The translations under genes and the position numbers were made by a program. This document shows, one piece after another, positions 12,947 through 23,517 of a stretch of 64,000 nt of DNA; within the stretch, counting starts at the first letter, position 1; each line of letters opens with the position of its first letter. This DNA is from Myrica gale (lineage: Eukaryota > Streptophyta > Magnoliopsida > Fagales > Myricaceae): NCBI GenBank assembly GCA_963930655.1, contig OZ005604.1:8442001-8506000 (forward strand), in the 5' to 3' direction. The notes beneath the pieces are model-generated. The model was given only the letters and a program-made list of their open reading frames with translations. It did not search any database and was not told the origin of the DNA.

Positions 12947-13804
12947 ATGCCACCAAGTAGCCGACCCCCACGTTCCCAGCAATCAGCCACTCTTTCTCAA
13001 AGAAGGATGACGGCACGTGAGTACCGCAGTTTGTTCAGGGTCAACCCTAGATCTTAGGGTTTGACAAGACCGTCGGGTGGCCATGTGGCTCCGACTCATG
13101 CACCCCGTGAGTCCGATAGAGAAGGCATGAGGAGAACATTTCGGCCCCATTTACCCTATTGGCAAGAAGGTATGGGGGGGACATACCAGCCCCCGCCACC
13201 TTCGACAGAAGACCAGCCTGGACCTTCCAGGTGGAGACAACCCCTAACCTCAGATTAACCTGTGTATCAGGATAACCCTTATTGGCCGGAATCGCTAATA
13301 ATGCTATACCTTTAAGAGCCGTTAGGGCAGAAGATTTTGAGGAGGATCCAGAAGAGGCCCTGAGGAAAATTTAGAAGTGAACCCTTAGGAGGATCCGGTA
13401 GGAGCTCCAATAGAGGACCCCATGGAAGAAGACTTGTTACCTAACACAGAAAGGGAACAACTGGAAGAGCCTAGGCGAAACAGCCCAAGACATGAGTGTA
13501 CCCTTAGGCGATGTTCTGAGAGGAGACATCGTAGAAGAGTTAGAGCTCAGGATGCCACATCTGAGACACATCTTCCTTCACAGGAAGTAAATTCTAGACC
13601 CAGGTATCGTGGACCACCCGAGAACGTAATCCATGATCCTAGTTTAGAGGAGCAAACCCACGGAACTATGTCACACTCTTGGACTGGGAGTGACTCCCTA
13701 GACCATATTTACCAAGAGGAGGTTAGTAGTGGGGCAAGCACAAATGTTCGCCCCTACCCATATGGTCTTGCACCCTCGCAGTCAGGACAAAACTATTGGT
13801 GGTA
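12947..13804 (+). other. Proline/arginine-rich extra 3' region of element I
   Basis: An 850-bp stretch lies between the end of pol and the polypurine tract. It reads as low-complexity Pro/Arg/Ser/Glu-rich peptides (e.g. YQPPPPSTEDQPGPSR near 13170 and a 127-residue frame at 13422-13805). No known domain is recognised. It may be a degraded additional reading frame, which some plant gypsy elements carry, or spacer with biased composition. Confidence 0.4.
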
Positions 13805-13832
13805 AAGAAATTCTGAGGTCGGAATTTTTTAT

Positions 13833-13845
13833 AAGGAGGGGAGGA
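13833..13845 (+). other. Polypurine tract of element I
   Basis: AAGGAGGGGAGGA lies directly before the 3' LTR start TGTGAGATCCC. This is the normal site for plus-strand DNA priming. Confidence 0.85.
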
Positions 13846-14257
13846 TGTGAGATCCCGAACTTTGCTTTTGCTATTTTCCTATGTATTCGTTTGACTTAAC
13901 TCAAGGGGTCATGTTTTTGGCCAATGTATGACATATGGTATTTCATTTTAATTTCCTTTAAAGAATTTCACTATTGTTGTGAAAGTTTATTAGTACAAGT
14001 CTAATATTATTATTATTCATAAGAGCCGAATTTTTCAAAGTAGATTTCTTTTATGAATTTATTTTTCCATTTGCTTATAATTATACTTCATAATTCATGA
14101 AGTTAGATATATGAAGAGAAATTTTATTTCTCATTGCCGAAATTCTTTAAGTAGAAATCATGGTATAATAATTTATAGTTATGAAATCATGTTGAGCATA
14201 TAGATTATTATGTGCCTTTATTAGGTAGGTTTAAGCATCATTAGAGAAAATTAATTG

Positions 14258-14385
14258 ATAAGTTATTAAGTTAATAAGATAGCTTGATAAAGAATTTAAA
14301 AGAGATAAGTCAATGTGCTTATCATAGTGATAAGCTAGAGAGTTTATTAGGGAGATAAGCTAAGGTACCTATGTGATAAGTGGTA
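14258..14385 (+). promoter_or_regulatory. GATAAG array in LTR U3
   Basis: About eight GATAAG/GATAAA or reverse-complement copies lie in 130 bp, including the inverted pair GCTTATCA-TAG-TGATAAGC. The motif resembles the plant I-box/GATA site. The equivalent region of the two other GATAAG-type LTRs (26880-27120 and 33240-33490) is even denser. Confidence 0.55.
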
Positions 14386-14632
14386 GGTGAAATGAAAAGA
14401 AGAGAAAAGTGAATTAGAAGATAAGAATTTCGTGATAGACAAAGTGAGAATTTGAAATAGCTATAGAGTGCATCACGTGAAGGCTTAGTTTATTAGGGAG
14501 ATAAGCTAAGGTACCTATGTGATAAGTGGTAGGTGAAATGAAAAGAAGAGAAAAGTGAATTAGAAGATAAGAATTTCGTGATAGACAAAGTGAGAATTTG
14601 AAATAGCTATAGAGTGCATCACGTGAAGGCTT
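14341..14632 (+). repeat. Tandem duplication, 2 x 146 bp, inside the 3' LTR
   Basis: AGTTTATTAGGGAGATAAGC at 14341 recurs at 14487, and the sequence through GTGAAGGCTTAG is almost identical in both copies. The 5' LTR has one copy of the part that can be seen (1437-1552), so the duplication postdates insertion or happened during it. Confidence 0.85.
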
Positions 14633-14747
14633 AGAAAGCAAAGAAATAAAAGAAGACAAAGCATTTAATGTGCCACCCATCCAGCCAATGGCTGCTGTCG
14701 ATGGAACCAAGGGAAATTTTCCCCTTGCTCATAATCTTGGCCAAGTC

Positions 14748-15000
14748 CTTGAGAGAGAATGTAGATGAAGAAAAAAGTTCGTATATTGAGAATGAATATA
14801 AACTCTTACTTTACAATGACTCTGGTACTGACTTTATATAGAAACTGATCGAATCTCTTAACTAACTAACAGACTGAAACAAACTACTAAAATAAAGTTA
14901 CAAGAAGCTTCGTGAAGCTTTAGCTAACCATCTAGAAGATGGTTAGCTCTAATAGAACTCCCAAATTTGGTTTCCACTGGTTTATAACATTTTTACATGT
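14748..15000 (-). repeat. LTR-like remnant with strong palindromes
   Basis: Read on the minus strand it resembles the end of a copia LTR, with a TATATAAAG box, then CTCATCTAC-type leader and a CTCTCTCAAGG end at the junction with the truncated gypsy LTR. It has a perfect 11-bp inverted repeat (GCTAACCATCT, 3-nt loop) at 14923-14947 and AAGCTTC-GT-GAAGCTT just before it. The boundaries are uncertain. The remaining 15001-15285 is the 3' flank of the kinase gene with nothing recognised. Confidence 0.4.
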
Positions 15001-15285
15001 GAGTGTTTTCCTTTGTGGAATGCCACGTCGCAAAACCGTTCACAGAAGGGTACATACAAGTATTGTAGTGTCATAGATAGACAAATGTATTACTAGATGG
15101 TCCACATCCATTGCCTCCACCGATCTTCGAAGCTCCCTGTCAATGGAACGCGGTCATAAGATATGTTGATCACGAACGTACTGATCAGATGCTGGTCACA
15201 ACCTCCTCTAGCCCCTTTCCCTTTCCTACAGTGCACAACTCTTGCATCAAACTAGCAACAGTACTACCTAACACTTTGGCATGCC

Positions 15286-17395
15286 TTAAATTTGCACCTC
15301 TTCTATCCTCCTAATGGCTTCCCTCACGTCGAGACGTCTCTTCGGATTACTGTCAGTGCAAGCAGCCCCGATACGGAGGAGTTCCAACATCTGATTAAAT
15401 GAACATGTACTGTTCACTACTTCCGGATCGAGTAATTCTTCCTCTCTATGTTCAGACATTGCCGTTAGGACCCATTGCACGACATCAATACCGCCCTTAC
15501 CATTGCTAAGATATTGAGAGGGAAATTTGCCTGTAAGGACTTCAAGAATGATGATTCCAAGACAATAAACGTCTGTCTTTGGAGAGATCTGTTGACATTG
15601 TACATATTCATGTGATTTATAGGCAAACATTGTTTGCACGGCGATGGGAGTGTGGAGGAGTGCATGAAAGGCATAGTCACTTAAGAGTGGCTCATAATCA
15701 TCACCCAGAAGAACATTGCTGGACTTGAGATTTCCATGGGGCAGGTCATACGAAGCAAACTCAATATGCAGGAAGCCCATTCCTCTTACGATTCCCCGGA
15801 TAATCTTCAGACAGTTAGCCCAATTGAGCTCCGTGTGAGCAGTTCCACGATCACCTGAGGATAATCACGTATTAAAATTAGATCAAAGCTGGTACAACAC
15901 AATCGGTTGAGCACCCTAATTTGTTCAAGCTTTTGGCTCTTTATTTGTAATATTTATCGACCAAAATTTGGTCATAATTCCAGAAACATAGTTCAATTTT
16001 TTTAATAAAAGCCAAAACTGGTGTTAAAAGGAGACTGCGTGACGTGAGGACCTAGATCGTTTAATTATATACAGAACCTAAAATACAAGGTTAACAGAAG
16101 ATGACAATTTTCTCATACCGTGCAAGACATACAACAGGCTGCCCTTAGGAATGTATTCCGAGACCAACAGCTTCTCCTCTTTCCGGAAAAGGCGTTAAGA
16201 TATTCCTGTGCCTTAGTCTCCCAAACCGCCTCATCTCGGCTTCAAATCCATCCCTCTGCAACCTATTCATCTCCCTCATCCTCTTCACTACCACCGATAC
16301 CCCGTTGGACATCACGGCCTTATATGCTGAACCTAACCCCCCGTTGCCGAGCACCTCCGCTGCCGCCTTCATCAAATCAGCCATCCCAAATGTACCCTTC
16401 TCATCATTCACCATTAGAAGATCACCTATCCCGTTCTTTCCATGGCTTGAACCTTTCTTTGCATCGCTTTGCGGCCAGGTCGAGTATTCCATTTCCTTAC
16501 TGTGATTCGAACTTGGCACGTGCACCTCAACTTCCTGATCGTCCTCCATTTCTTCTCTACCAAGGATACTGAAGTTGTCATCCTTATACTTCGCATATAT
16601 ACCACAGCCAAATATAACTAAGAGAAACATTATGATGGCAAGGAACAGAAGCACTAAGATGGTGTCGTTGCTGGGCTTGACTGCAGCTTCAGGACCCGAT
16701 GTTTCGTTATCCTTCTCCGCGCAAACCTTGTCGAGCGGCTTCCCACAAAGTCCTTTATTTCCATCAAAAGAATTCGCAGCAAATACCGACAAGCTCTTAG
16801 GGATTTTACCTTCCAATTTGTTGTTCGATAAATCCAGCTGTTTCAACGAGGTTTGATTCAAAGGCGGGATACCTCCCGTGAACTGGTTGTTTTCGAGGTG
16901 GAGTTCTATGAGATGAGGTAGTTCTATCACAGAGTCAGGTATCGTTCCCGTTAATTGGTTGTGGGAAAGCCAGAGTTTCTTTAACGAAGTAATATGAGAG
17001 AAAAAGTCTGAAGGAATATCGCCAGAGAACTGATTGCCTGTTAGTAAGAGAGACTTTAAAAAGCCAAGCCTGTGAAAATCTGGGATTGGACCTGAGAATG
17101 AGTTGTTCACGAAGCTCATGGTTCGAAGCCCGCGCAGGTCAAGTAAAGCGTCGACGTCTATCTTTCCCGAGAGACCTAAGCCTGAAAGATGGAGACCGAT
17201 AATGATGCCACCAGAGCAAATGACTCCCTTCCACTTGGCCGAGCAAGGAGAGGAGTTGGGAACCCAGGAACTTAGGGCGTCTGCATGGGTGAATGATCTC
17301 TTGAGTTTGAGGAGAGCCTGGTTTTCGGGGAAGGAAAGAGAGACGGCAGAGATGGAGGAAATGAGGAGGAGGAAGAGCAGACGAACAGCGGCCAT
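15286..17395 (-). CDS. PRK3: PRK3-like pollen receptor-like (pseudo)kinase; reading frame shifted in exon 1
   Basis: Two exons: 17395-16119 and 15854-15286. The 264-bp intron has GT at 16118-16117 and AG at 15856-15855, and the joined codon continues GDRGTAHTELNW. Residues: signal peptide 1-20, LRR cap 24-60 with a Cys pair, LRRs about 66-200, transmembrane 245-268, acidic juxtamembrane, kinase N-lobe from about 337 with Gly loop LGNGGLGSAYKA and VVVKRM (K371). Exon 2 gives DLPHGNLKSSNVLL (HGN for HRD) and SDYAF (for DFG), as in pollen receptor-like kinases, which are pseudokinases of the pollen-tube plasma membrane. Order and wording match Arabidopsis PRK3 as recalled. Near 16187-16192 the expected LTPLAYHFRKEEKLL reads as if 11 nt were missing; the uncorrected frame stops at 16145 after 416 residues. 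All else looks intact, so this is a young pseudogene, an allele, or a sequence error. Confidence 0.88.
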
Positions 17396-18326
17396 TGCTG
17401 AACCGGCAAAGGGAGAAATCCGGAGAGAAACGAGCCGCTGTTCGGAACGATTGTGCGGTTCTGTTAGCCTTAGTTTGGATTGGCCTTTTGGGTTTGGGAG
17501 GAGGGTAAGTCATTTTGGGGTTCGGATTGTGTGGCTTTGAGAGAGAATTGGTGCTGGAACTGCCAGATTTACATGAGAGCCTACGAATAGGGAGGAAGGA
17601 AATGGACAGAGAGGAGGTCTCTGGTGCTGAGAGAGAGAGAAAGAGAGAGGAGTTCAACTTCTGTTGACCAAGTCAGCCTCACTGTAGGCGTTTACCGTTG
17701 ATGAAGTGGCAGGTTAAAATTTCCAGTATTCCACTTCCGCCCTCTACGTGAAACGCTGCTCCCCCCAACGGTAAATTAATGCGCCTGTTGACCCTTCCTC
17801 TCCTCCCCGGAATCTCTACCAGCCCGAAGTAATTCCCAAAAATTCCTCCTGCTCTTTATCGAATTCCTTATCCGGAAATTTGATCAAATCCAAACGATAT
17901 TGACGCTCTTAAATAGAGATTTCCAAATTTAAAATCTTTAGTACCCTATCGTTGACTGCATGCAGTTGATGTTGTGAGCTAACGAGTACGTCCAAACTAG
18001 TTGTACAAAGCGTCTGTGCCATTAGATTGGCTTCGTGTCAAGAAGATCAAAGATGATGTTTGGTTATTAAAATTTTGAGGTGATAGAATTGGTGAAAAAG
18101 TTAACAGAGGTGATTTGAATTGGTGAAAAAGTGAACAGGGGTGATTGGAGTGAAAAATGATGATTTAACGGGGGAGAGAGAATTTTATGTTGTTATTTTG
18201 TTGGGATTAAAATTTTGAGGGTCCAAAATTTTACTTTCAGAACATGTTTATTTTGTGTTACGGGGAAATTGCACACCTGAAGCAGTAGGACAAGGACCTA
18301 ATTTATATAGACTAGCTCATGACCAT
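17396..18326. other. Upstream region of the PRK3-like gene
   Basis: A GA microsatellite at about 17628-17652 lies about 230 bp above the start codon and probably falls in the 5' UTR or core promoter. No clear TATA box is visible. From about 18050 to 18160 there are imperfect repeats of GGTGAT-AGAATTGGTGAAAAAGT type, probably a small decayed transposon. Frames on both strands here are not supported. Confidence 0.45.
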
Positions 18327-21300
18327 CACTACAAGAAAAGTGTTCAGCAGCCACGGTAACAATCATGCCAGAAATCATTCAAAACCTCGAGGAAGGCATT
18401 TGGCCACGCCTTTTCGTCGTCGAGGAGTGGTCATGTTTGCCACGTGTACACAGCTCTTCGTCGACAACTTAACGCGTTCGTCACGAATGGGTGGCAACTG
18501 TGATCGTGAAGTCTGTTGGGAGAAGCTTGCCAAGCCGTACTTCTACGCCGATGAACTAGTCCCCGTTGCTCTACGCCAATGAGCTCCACTTCGTCAGGAG
18601 TGCAATGCCATTAGCCGACGACCATAAGCCGCCGCTTGATTCGTTTCCTTTCCCCAACAACAATGGGCCAACTGGATATGTAGTGACAGTTATTTCCGTT
18701 TGTAATGGTCATTCCCGACTACTTAATGTTCATCGAAAATGCTTTCAGTCAAATCTATAAGCTGCTGCAATGGGAGGGTGATCATGGAGATTTTTTTTGG
18801 CCCACTGCATTAGTTGTCGTAGATGTCTCGTATTGAGCCGTTGGCATTGCTTGCAATTGATTCTTCTTTTATGAGTTCACCTGGTGCATTTGAAGTTTGT
18901 AATTTTTTTATTAGCCATTTCAATGGGTCGCTAGTAATGTTTATTTGAGTTTGCTTTTTTTAGGTAAGACTGCTTATGCAGAATGATCTTCTAAATTCAT
19001 GCCAAAAAACTGTTGACCTGTGGAGGCAAAATGATATGAAGAGAGAAGATAAACCATTAACTTACAAGCAATCTATACAAGGTGGGCAATACAAAAAATG
19101 CTCAGGCGACATCCCCCATAGAACACAAGAGGAACGTTCTGTATACAAAATATTCAATGAAAGCAGGGAGAAATAAAGCAATTCGTTGCAGCGTGTACCC
19201 AGGTGTGCGTCAAGTTCCAGAAGCACCTTCTGCACCAGCATCCCATAGGCGATAGATGACATTCTTAGAGTCTTATACCCTTCCAAGTCACAGATGCATT
19301 CTATTTTACTTCAAATTTACTTTATTGATGGCGTAAAGCACCTGAGACAACAATCCAACAAAGGTTAACGTCAGAGTGGGAACAAAAATAAAAAAAATCA
19401 AAAACAAAGGGCAAAAATAAAAAAAATGGCAAAAATCAGAGAATGGGAACCAATGGGTAGTGTTGCATCCTAGTCAGACAGCATTGGTGGGCTGAGTTCG
19501 GGTTGAACAAGAGGTTGGGAAGTAGAGAACGCCACTTGAGGGATGAATGCGTAGATAGAGAAGATGGGAAGTAGAGAGCGCCACAATAAGCTCTCAGTGG
19601 GTATTTACATCCTCTGTTAAGAGGAAAAGTTTTATCTATCGTGGCTTTTGTATATATGTTAATAGGAAATAAGCGCCCAACACTGTCCTAAGTTGCCTCC
19701 TATATCTATTTGGAAAATTCTATTTATTTAATTAACACCTCAATTTCTGTTTTATTGACATGCAGAAAGTACCATTCTTCATCCCTTTGGTGCTTTTTTT
19801 TTTTTTTTTTTTTGCGTAAGTTGCTAGTAGTGTACATCTGGATATATAAATTTATGGTTCTAAGGTATCTGCAGAAACAATGTTTATAAGTTTGAGTCGT
19901 TTTTTCGTGAGTTTTTGAATTTTTATGCATTAAAATATCTGCAGTTTATTTTTGAATCTTTTATTTTTTAAAATATTATAATTTTATATATGTTTTATTC
20001 GAATTTTTATGTCTCTTTTTTTTCATTCTCTAAGATTCATTTAGTATTGTGTTCAAATATTTATACACAATGTGAGGAGTGAGTAATTGGTGAACATTGG
20101 CCCAGTAAATTTAGGTAAAAGAACATACACTTGGTGTGCAAGAATGTTCCTCGGTGTTGGTGTACAATGTTGGTGTCCTCAATACAATCAATACTCAATT
20201 ATGTAATTATTTTTCTTAGCAATGCAAGTTGAATCATTTTGTTCCCACTGGTTGTCAAAATACCTATTTTTCTTTGCACTATGGTCGTTAAATAATAAAT
20301 GCTTCATTGCACAGGCATGGAATGGGACACAAGCTCCCCACAAATGCCCTAACACATAGTATACTGGTTAACAATGACTTTATCCATCAAGCGTCATACC
20401 CAAATCAGTTCCGCAAATCGAAGGTATCCCATTATGGACAACAAAATTACAAAAGGGACATGTAAAAGGATGTATAACATGGTGTGTGTAATATACTTGG
20501 AAAGTTGAGAGCCTTCCAAAACTCTTTCTGAATCTTCCTTCTCAATCTTCACCAAGTCAAGACCGAATCTCAAACCCGTGAAATTGCACTCTGAAGTAAA
20601 GGCAAATAAGTTATATAAATCACCTGCGTTAGGTAAAGCACATGACAAAACTAAAGTGAGACTGTGACAAATATAAGTACTTGATTTTGAACTCTCTGGA
20701 ACATATCATTTTTCAACAATAGCATAATACATTTCTATAAAACGAAGTCAAGTACAATATAATATGCCAATGATTTATAGTTTATAAAGGTTGGGATCTC
20801 GAATAGATGGTATTGTTTTAAGGATGGCATTTATTTTCGAAGATAGGTTAGTCATTACCATGAAGACTACATAGCAGGGCAGGAATATAAATCAAGAAAA
20901 AGGAGAAATAAGATCTCATAGAAACTGACTAAGAACTCCCACAATTGTTACCTAGAAGAATCTTTGTAGAGGCTACAAGGCATGAAAACTTACAAGCAAG
21001 GCCTTTCTAGTAAATAAAACTTTCCAACAGCTAAACAAGACTCCAAACAAAACTAAAACAACAATAAATAAACTACTAGTGGAAAATCTGGTTCTACAAA
21101 AACCAGAAAAATAGTTGCTTCGAAAAGGCGCAGACTTTTGCAATCCAAGAGAAGAAGCTAAGGCTCACAAGGACCGTACATATTATCTCATTCAATTCAT
21201 TACTAGAACTACTTGAGCAAGTGCTTCACAAGCAAGCTGAAATCACAGCAAGAAAAAAGGTTAACACTGCTCATGATTGAAACAACAATGAAAAGAACAA

Positions 21301-22301
21301 ATAAATTGTTTCGCCTAGGTTTCTAGGTTATACCAGTTTAACAAGTATAATATGTACCTGAACATCAAAAGTAACTGCATCTGAGCTGAAAAGCAACATC
21401 AAATATATTAAGAAACTGCATATAAGCTAAAGAATAGTAAAAATGCTAAGTGATCCTCCTCTCTTTCAACCGACTGCTGCTGCATATTAGAATAGACAAG
21501 AACTAACAGGGGTTCTATTGTTTTTCCAATAGAAACTATGATATGTGTACCAACTATCATAGAACCTTAATAAGCACTCGTTATCCAACTTCTGTCTCCT
21601 GTTCCCTCTTTGGGTAAATATGACAAACACTTTCTAAATAGAAGTAATCCCAACCTTTCTCTCGTGTTCTCTCTTTGTGGAAAAATCACAAACACTAAGT
21701 ACTCTTTACTTTTCACAACTAGCATTTTCAATTCCCACACTTCAAAGAACAAACGAGGGAGAAGTAAATATACACAACTTGTAATAATTTTGGGGGAAAG
21801 ATGGGCAACAGATAACAGAGACTCACACCTGATGTCCATAAACGAGCTTCATCGATGAAACATAACAATGTGATTGAAGAAAAGTCATTCACCAGAGTAG
21901 AAATGCAGCTCGACTTGAAAAATGTCTTTGGAAAACCATTGGCGAGGACCACGAGCTCGCTGCTAGGAGCTTTCTTGACGAACCCAATACCCAGCTATGT
22001 CGGTCTTAATTTCTTGCCAGAAATACAAAGGCGACGACCTTCACCGCTAGTTTTACTAGTGCTCTTGAGAAACCAGACAGAAGGGAATGGTGATAGGGCA
22101 AATTTAGTTTGACAACCACCACTCTCGTCGACGAATTGTGGATGTGTCGCTAAATTTGGTGGGAGTCACAGTAAAAGGTTGATTTGGGGTTGAGATTTTC
22201 ATCTTCAAATTTGAGGAAAATTCTTCAGTAGTAGAGGATGTGTATACTTTACTGACACGTTAAAAATAACGCGTGGAGGGAGCTCACTTTTCTTGTAGTG
22301 C
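18327..22301. mobile_element. CACTA (EnSpm) transposon 1, non-autonomous, complete ends
   Basis: Terminal inverted repeats CACTACAAGAAAAGTG (left) and its complement CTCACTTTTCTTGTAGTG (right, ending 22301) are flanked by a perfect 3-bp target duplication CAT at 18324-18326 and 22302-22304. The length is 3975 bp. Both sub-ends are rich in GTCG/CGTCG, as in plant CACTA elements. No transposase (TNPD/TNPA) frame is visible, so it would need a helper. It holds a host-derived exon at 20497-20623 (minus). Other frames (e.g. 19062-19286 minus, 21855-22112) were not recognised and may be further captured pieces or chance. Confidence 0.9.
20497..20623 (-). pseudogene. ABA3: Captured exon like molybdenum cofactor sulfurase (ABA3/LOS5)
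   Basis: On the minus strand a 127-bp segment is bounded by an acceptor (CTAACGCAG, AG at 20625-20624) and a donor (CCAA/GTATAT, GT at 20496-20495). It translates as DLYNLFAFTSECNF followed by TGLRFGLDLVKIEKEDSER. I recall Arabidopsis ABA3 as having YNLFAFPSECNFSGLRFNLDLVKLMKEN at this place, just before the exon that holds the PLP-lysine region. ABA3 sulfurylates the molybdenum cofactor of aldehyde and xanthine oxidases, needed for abscisic acid synthesis. Only this one exon is recognised, without the catalytic lysine or start, so it has no enzyme function. It lies inside the CACTA element, pointing to gene capture. Confidence 0.75.
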
Positions 22302-22914
22302 ATCCCGGGGTGCCTAATTAGATGATTATATTGTCTATATTTGGAATGCTCAAATATCGTCTTGTGTACTTTTATTATCAGAAAAATTATCTTCCCAATA
22401 ACGACACTAAATACAGTACTTTCAGTAGCGATTCAAAAAAATGTGCATCCGGTAAAAATAGATTTTTTTACCGCTGGATCTTTAAAAACGTTGCAAACAA
22501 GTTTTCATCCACTTTTTTTAGCTTATTTTTGCCAACTGAAAATTTTAATTGGATGTGGTGTAAAAATATCTGGATATTGGAGTTTTATGAGATTTTGTAG
22601 TATGTTTGGATAGATCATGAATTTAAGAAGTGAAATGATTTGATTAAATATTTTAAGAAATTTGGCATTTTAAATCCTAGTGTGAATGCTCGACAAAATC
22701 GATGCCTCAAAAGACAAAGGTTGCCAATTGTATTTGCAGCTACTTTGTCATTGTTGGTGTCGTTTGGTTTGCTTGGTTACATTTCCGCAAAAGAGTGCAT
22801 AATTTTCATTTGCGTGTTGCTTGCCCTAAGTTTTGTCGTGTTTATTTTTCAACTTTCAAAAGATGTTGTCTCTAACCTTTGGTAGGTTTGGTGGTGAAAA
22901 GATTTTATACAAGT
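22302..22914. other. Intergenic, nothing recognised
   Basis: AT-rich sequence between CACTA 1 and a copia remnant. An 81-residue frame at 22640-22885 is hydrophobic but lacks similarity that I can name, and its base composition is like the surroundings. Confidence 0.4.
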
Positions 22915-23517
22915 TTTTGTAAGAAGTATGCTCTAAAAATCATTATTCTAGATAATTGTTATTAAGATACCACTTGTTTAAATTTATTTAATTAGGTAAT
23001 ATGTTGTGAAATAAAATGTTACACGGTTATTATTGAGTGATATTGTAGAAAAGTCATGTCAATGGTTAATGAATCAAAAGTGGGGAGTATGACTTCAGTT
23101 TTTTGTACACTTGATGTTTTGTTCTATAGCAAGGTACATATTTATGTACAATAGGTCTATGCTCGTTGTGCCTCTATTAAATAGGATGATGTACTCAATT
23201 ATTGAGGTAGTGACCTTAAGCAAATGACTGAGTGAACTGTAAGAGTACATGTACTGAAAATATGGATACCTTCTGGAAGTGATTATTGATGTTGAGAAGA
23301 TATTCAACACAATTTGTTTATGATATTCTTAAACTTGAGAGGTTTGTGCAAATTTTTTTATTGTTTACTTGTACTCTGATCGAGTCATTTGGTGATGACC
23401 TTTTAGGTCAAATATTCCAGATAACGTCGGGCCTTGTGAATGATGATTGTGTTTGTATAAATACTCAATAAGGAATTCACCAGTCTCTTTGTGAGATAGT
23501 ATATTCAAGTATATCTG
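22915..23517 (+). mobile_element. Copia remnant A, part 1 (post-pol 3' region)
   Basis: It aligns by eye with the 3' untranslated region of copia element II at 53770-54260: shared TTGTAGAAAA-TCATG, TTAATGAATCAAA, TGACCTTAAGCA, GAGAGGTTTGT. It is cut at 23517 by the solo LTR and continues at 27588. No coding part remains; fossil. Confidence 0.7.

Larger units (their letters stand above)
1432..14747 (+). mobile_element. Ty3/gypsy element I, Tekay-like, long LTRs, with nested LTR insertion; fossil
   Basis: The order is 5' LTR remnant, primer-binding site, gag with zinc knuckle, protease, reverse transcriptase, RNase H, integrase, a C-terminal tail, an extra 3' region, polypurine tract and truncated 3' LTR. 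Gene order and sequence type match plant Tekay/Del elements. LTR pieces at 1437-1670 and about 14514-14745 differ by only a few percent by eye, so insertion was fairly recent. The coding region is broken in several places and part of each LTR is missing, so it is not autonomous. An opposite-strand LTR of the same family sits between gag and protease. Confidence 0.88.
13846..14747 (+). repeat. 3' LTR of element I, truncated
   Basis: It begins TGTGAGATCCCGAAC and matches the 5' LTR from about 14514 onward (GTGATAAGTGGTAGG, then TGCCACCCATCCAGCC). It stops at about 14747, some 2.7 kb short of the expected LTR length, and abuts unrelated sequence. It has a GATAAG-rich U3 and an internal tandem duplication. 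Confidence 0.88.

Noticed and set aside
16120-17657. Plus-strand frames of 150, 93 and 145 residues and a 172-residue minus frame at the PRK3-like locus
   Set aside because: Shadows of the kinase exon in other frames; no domain similarity, and the minus-strand exon explains the coding composition.
19062-19286. Minus-strand frame in CACTA 1 as a second captured exon of ABA3
   Set aside because: The peptide (GYKTLRMSSIAYGMLVQKV) does not match any part of ABA3 that I recall; left unassigned.
22640-22885. 81-residue hydrophobic frame
   Set aside because: No family recognised, no splice or promoter context, and composition equals the flanks.
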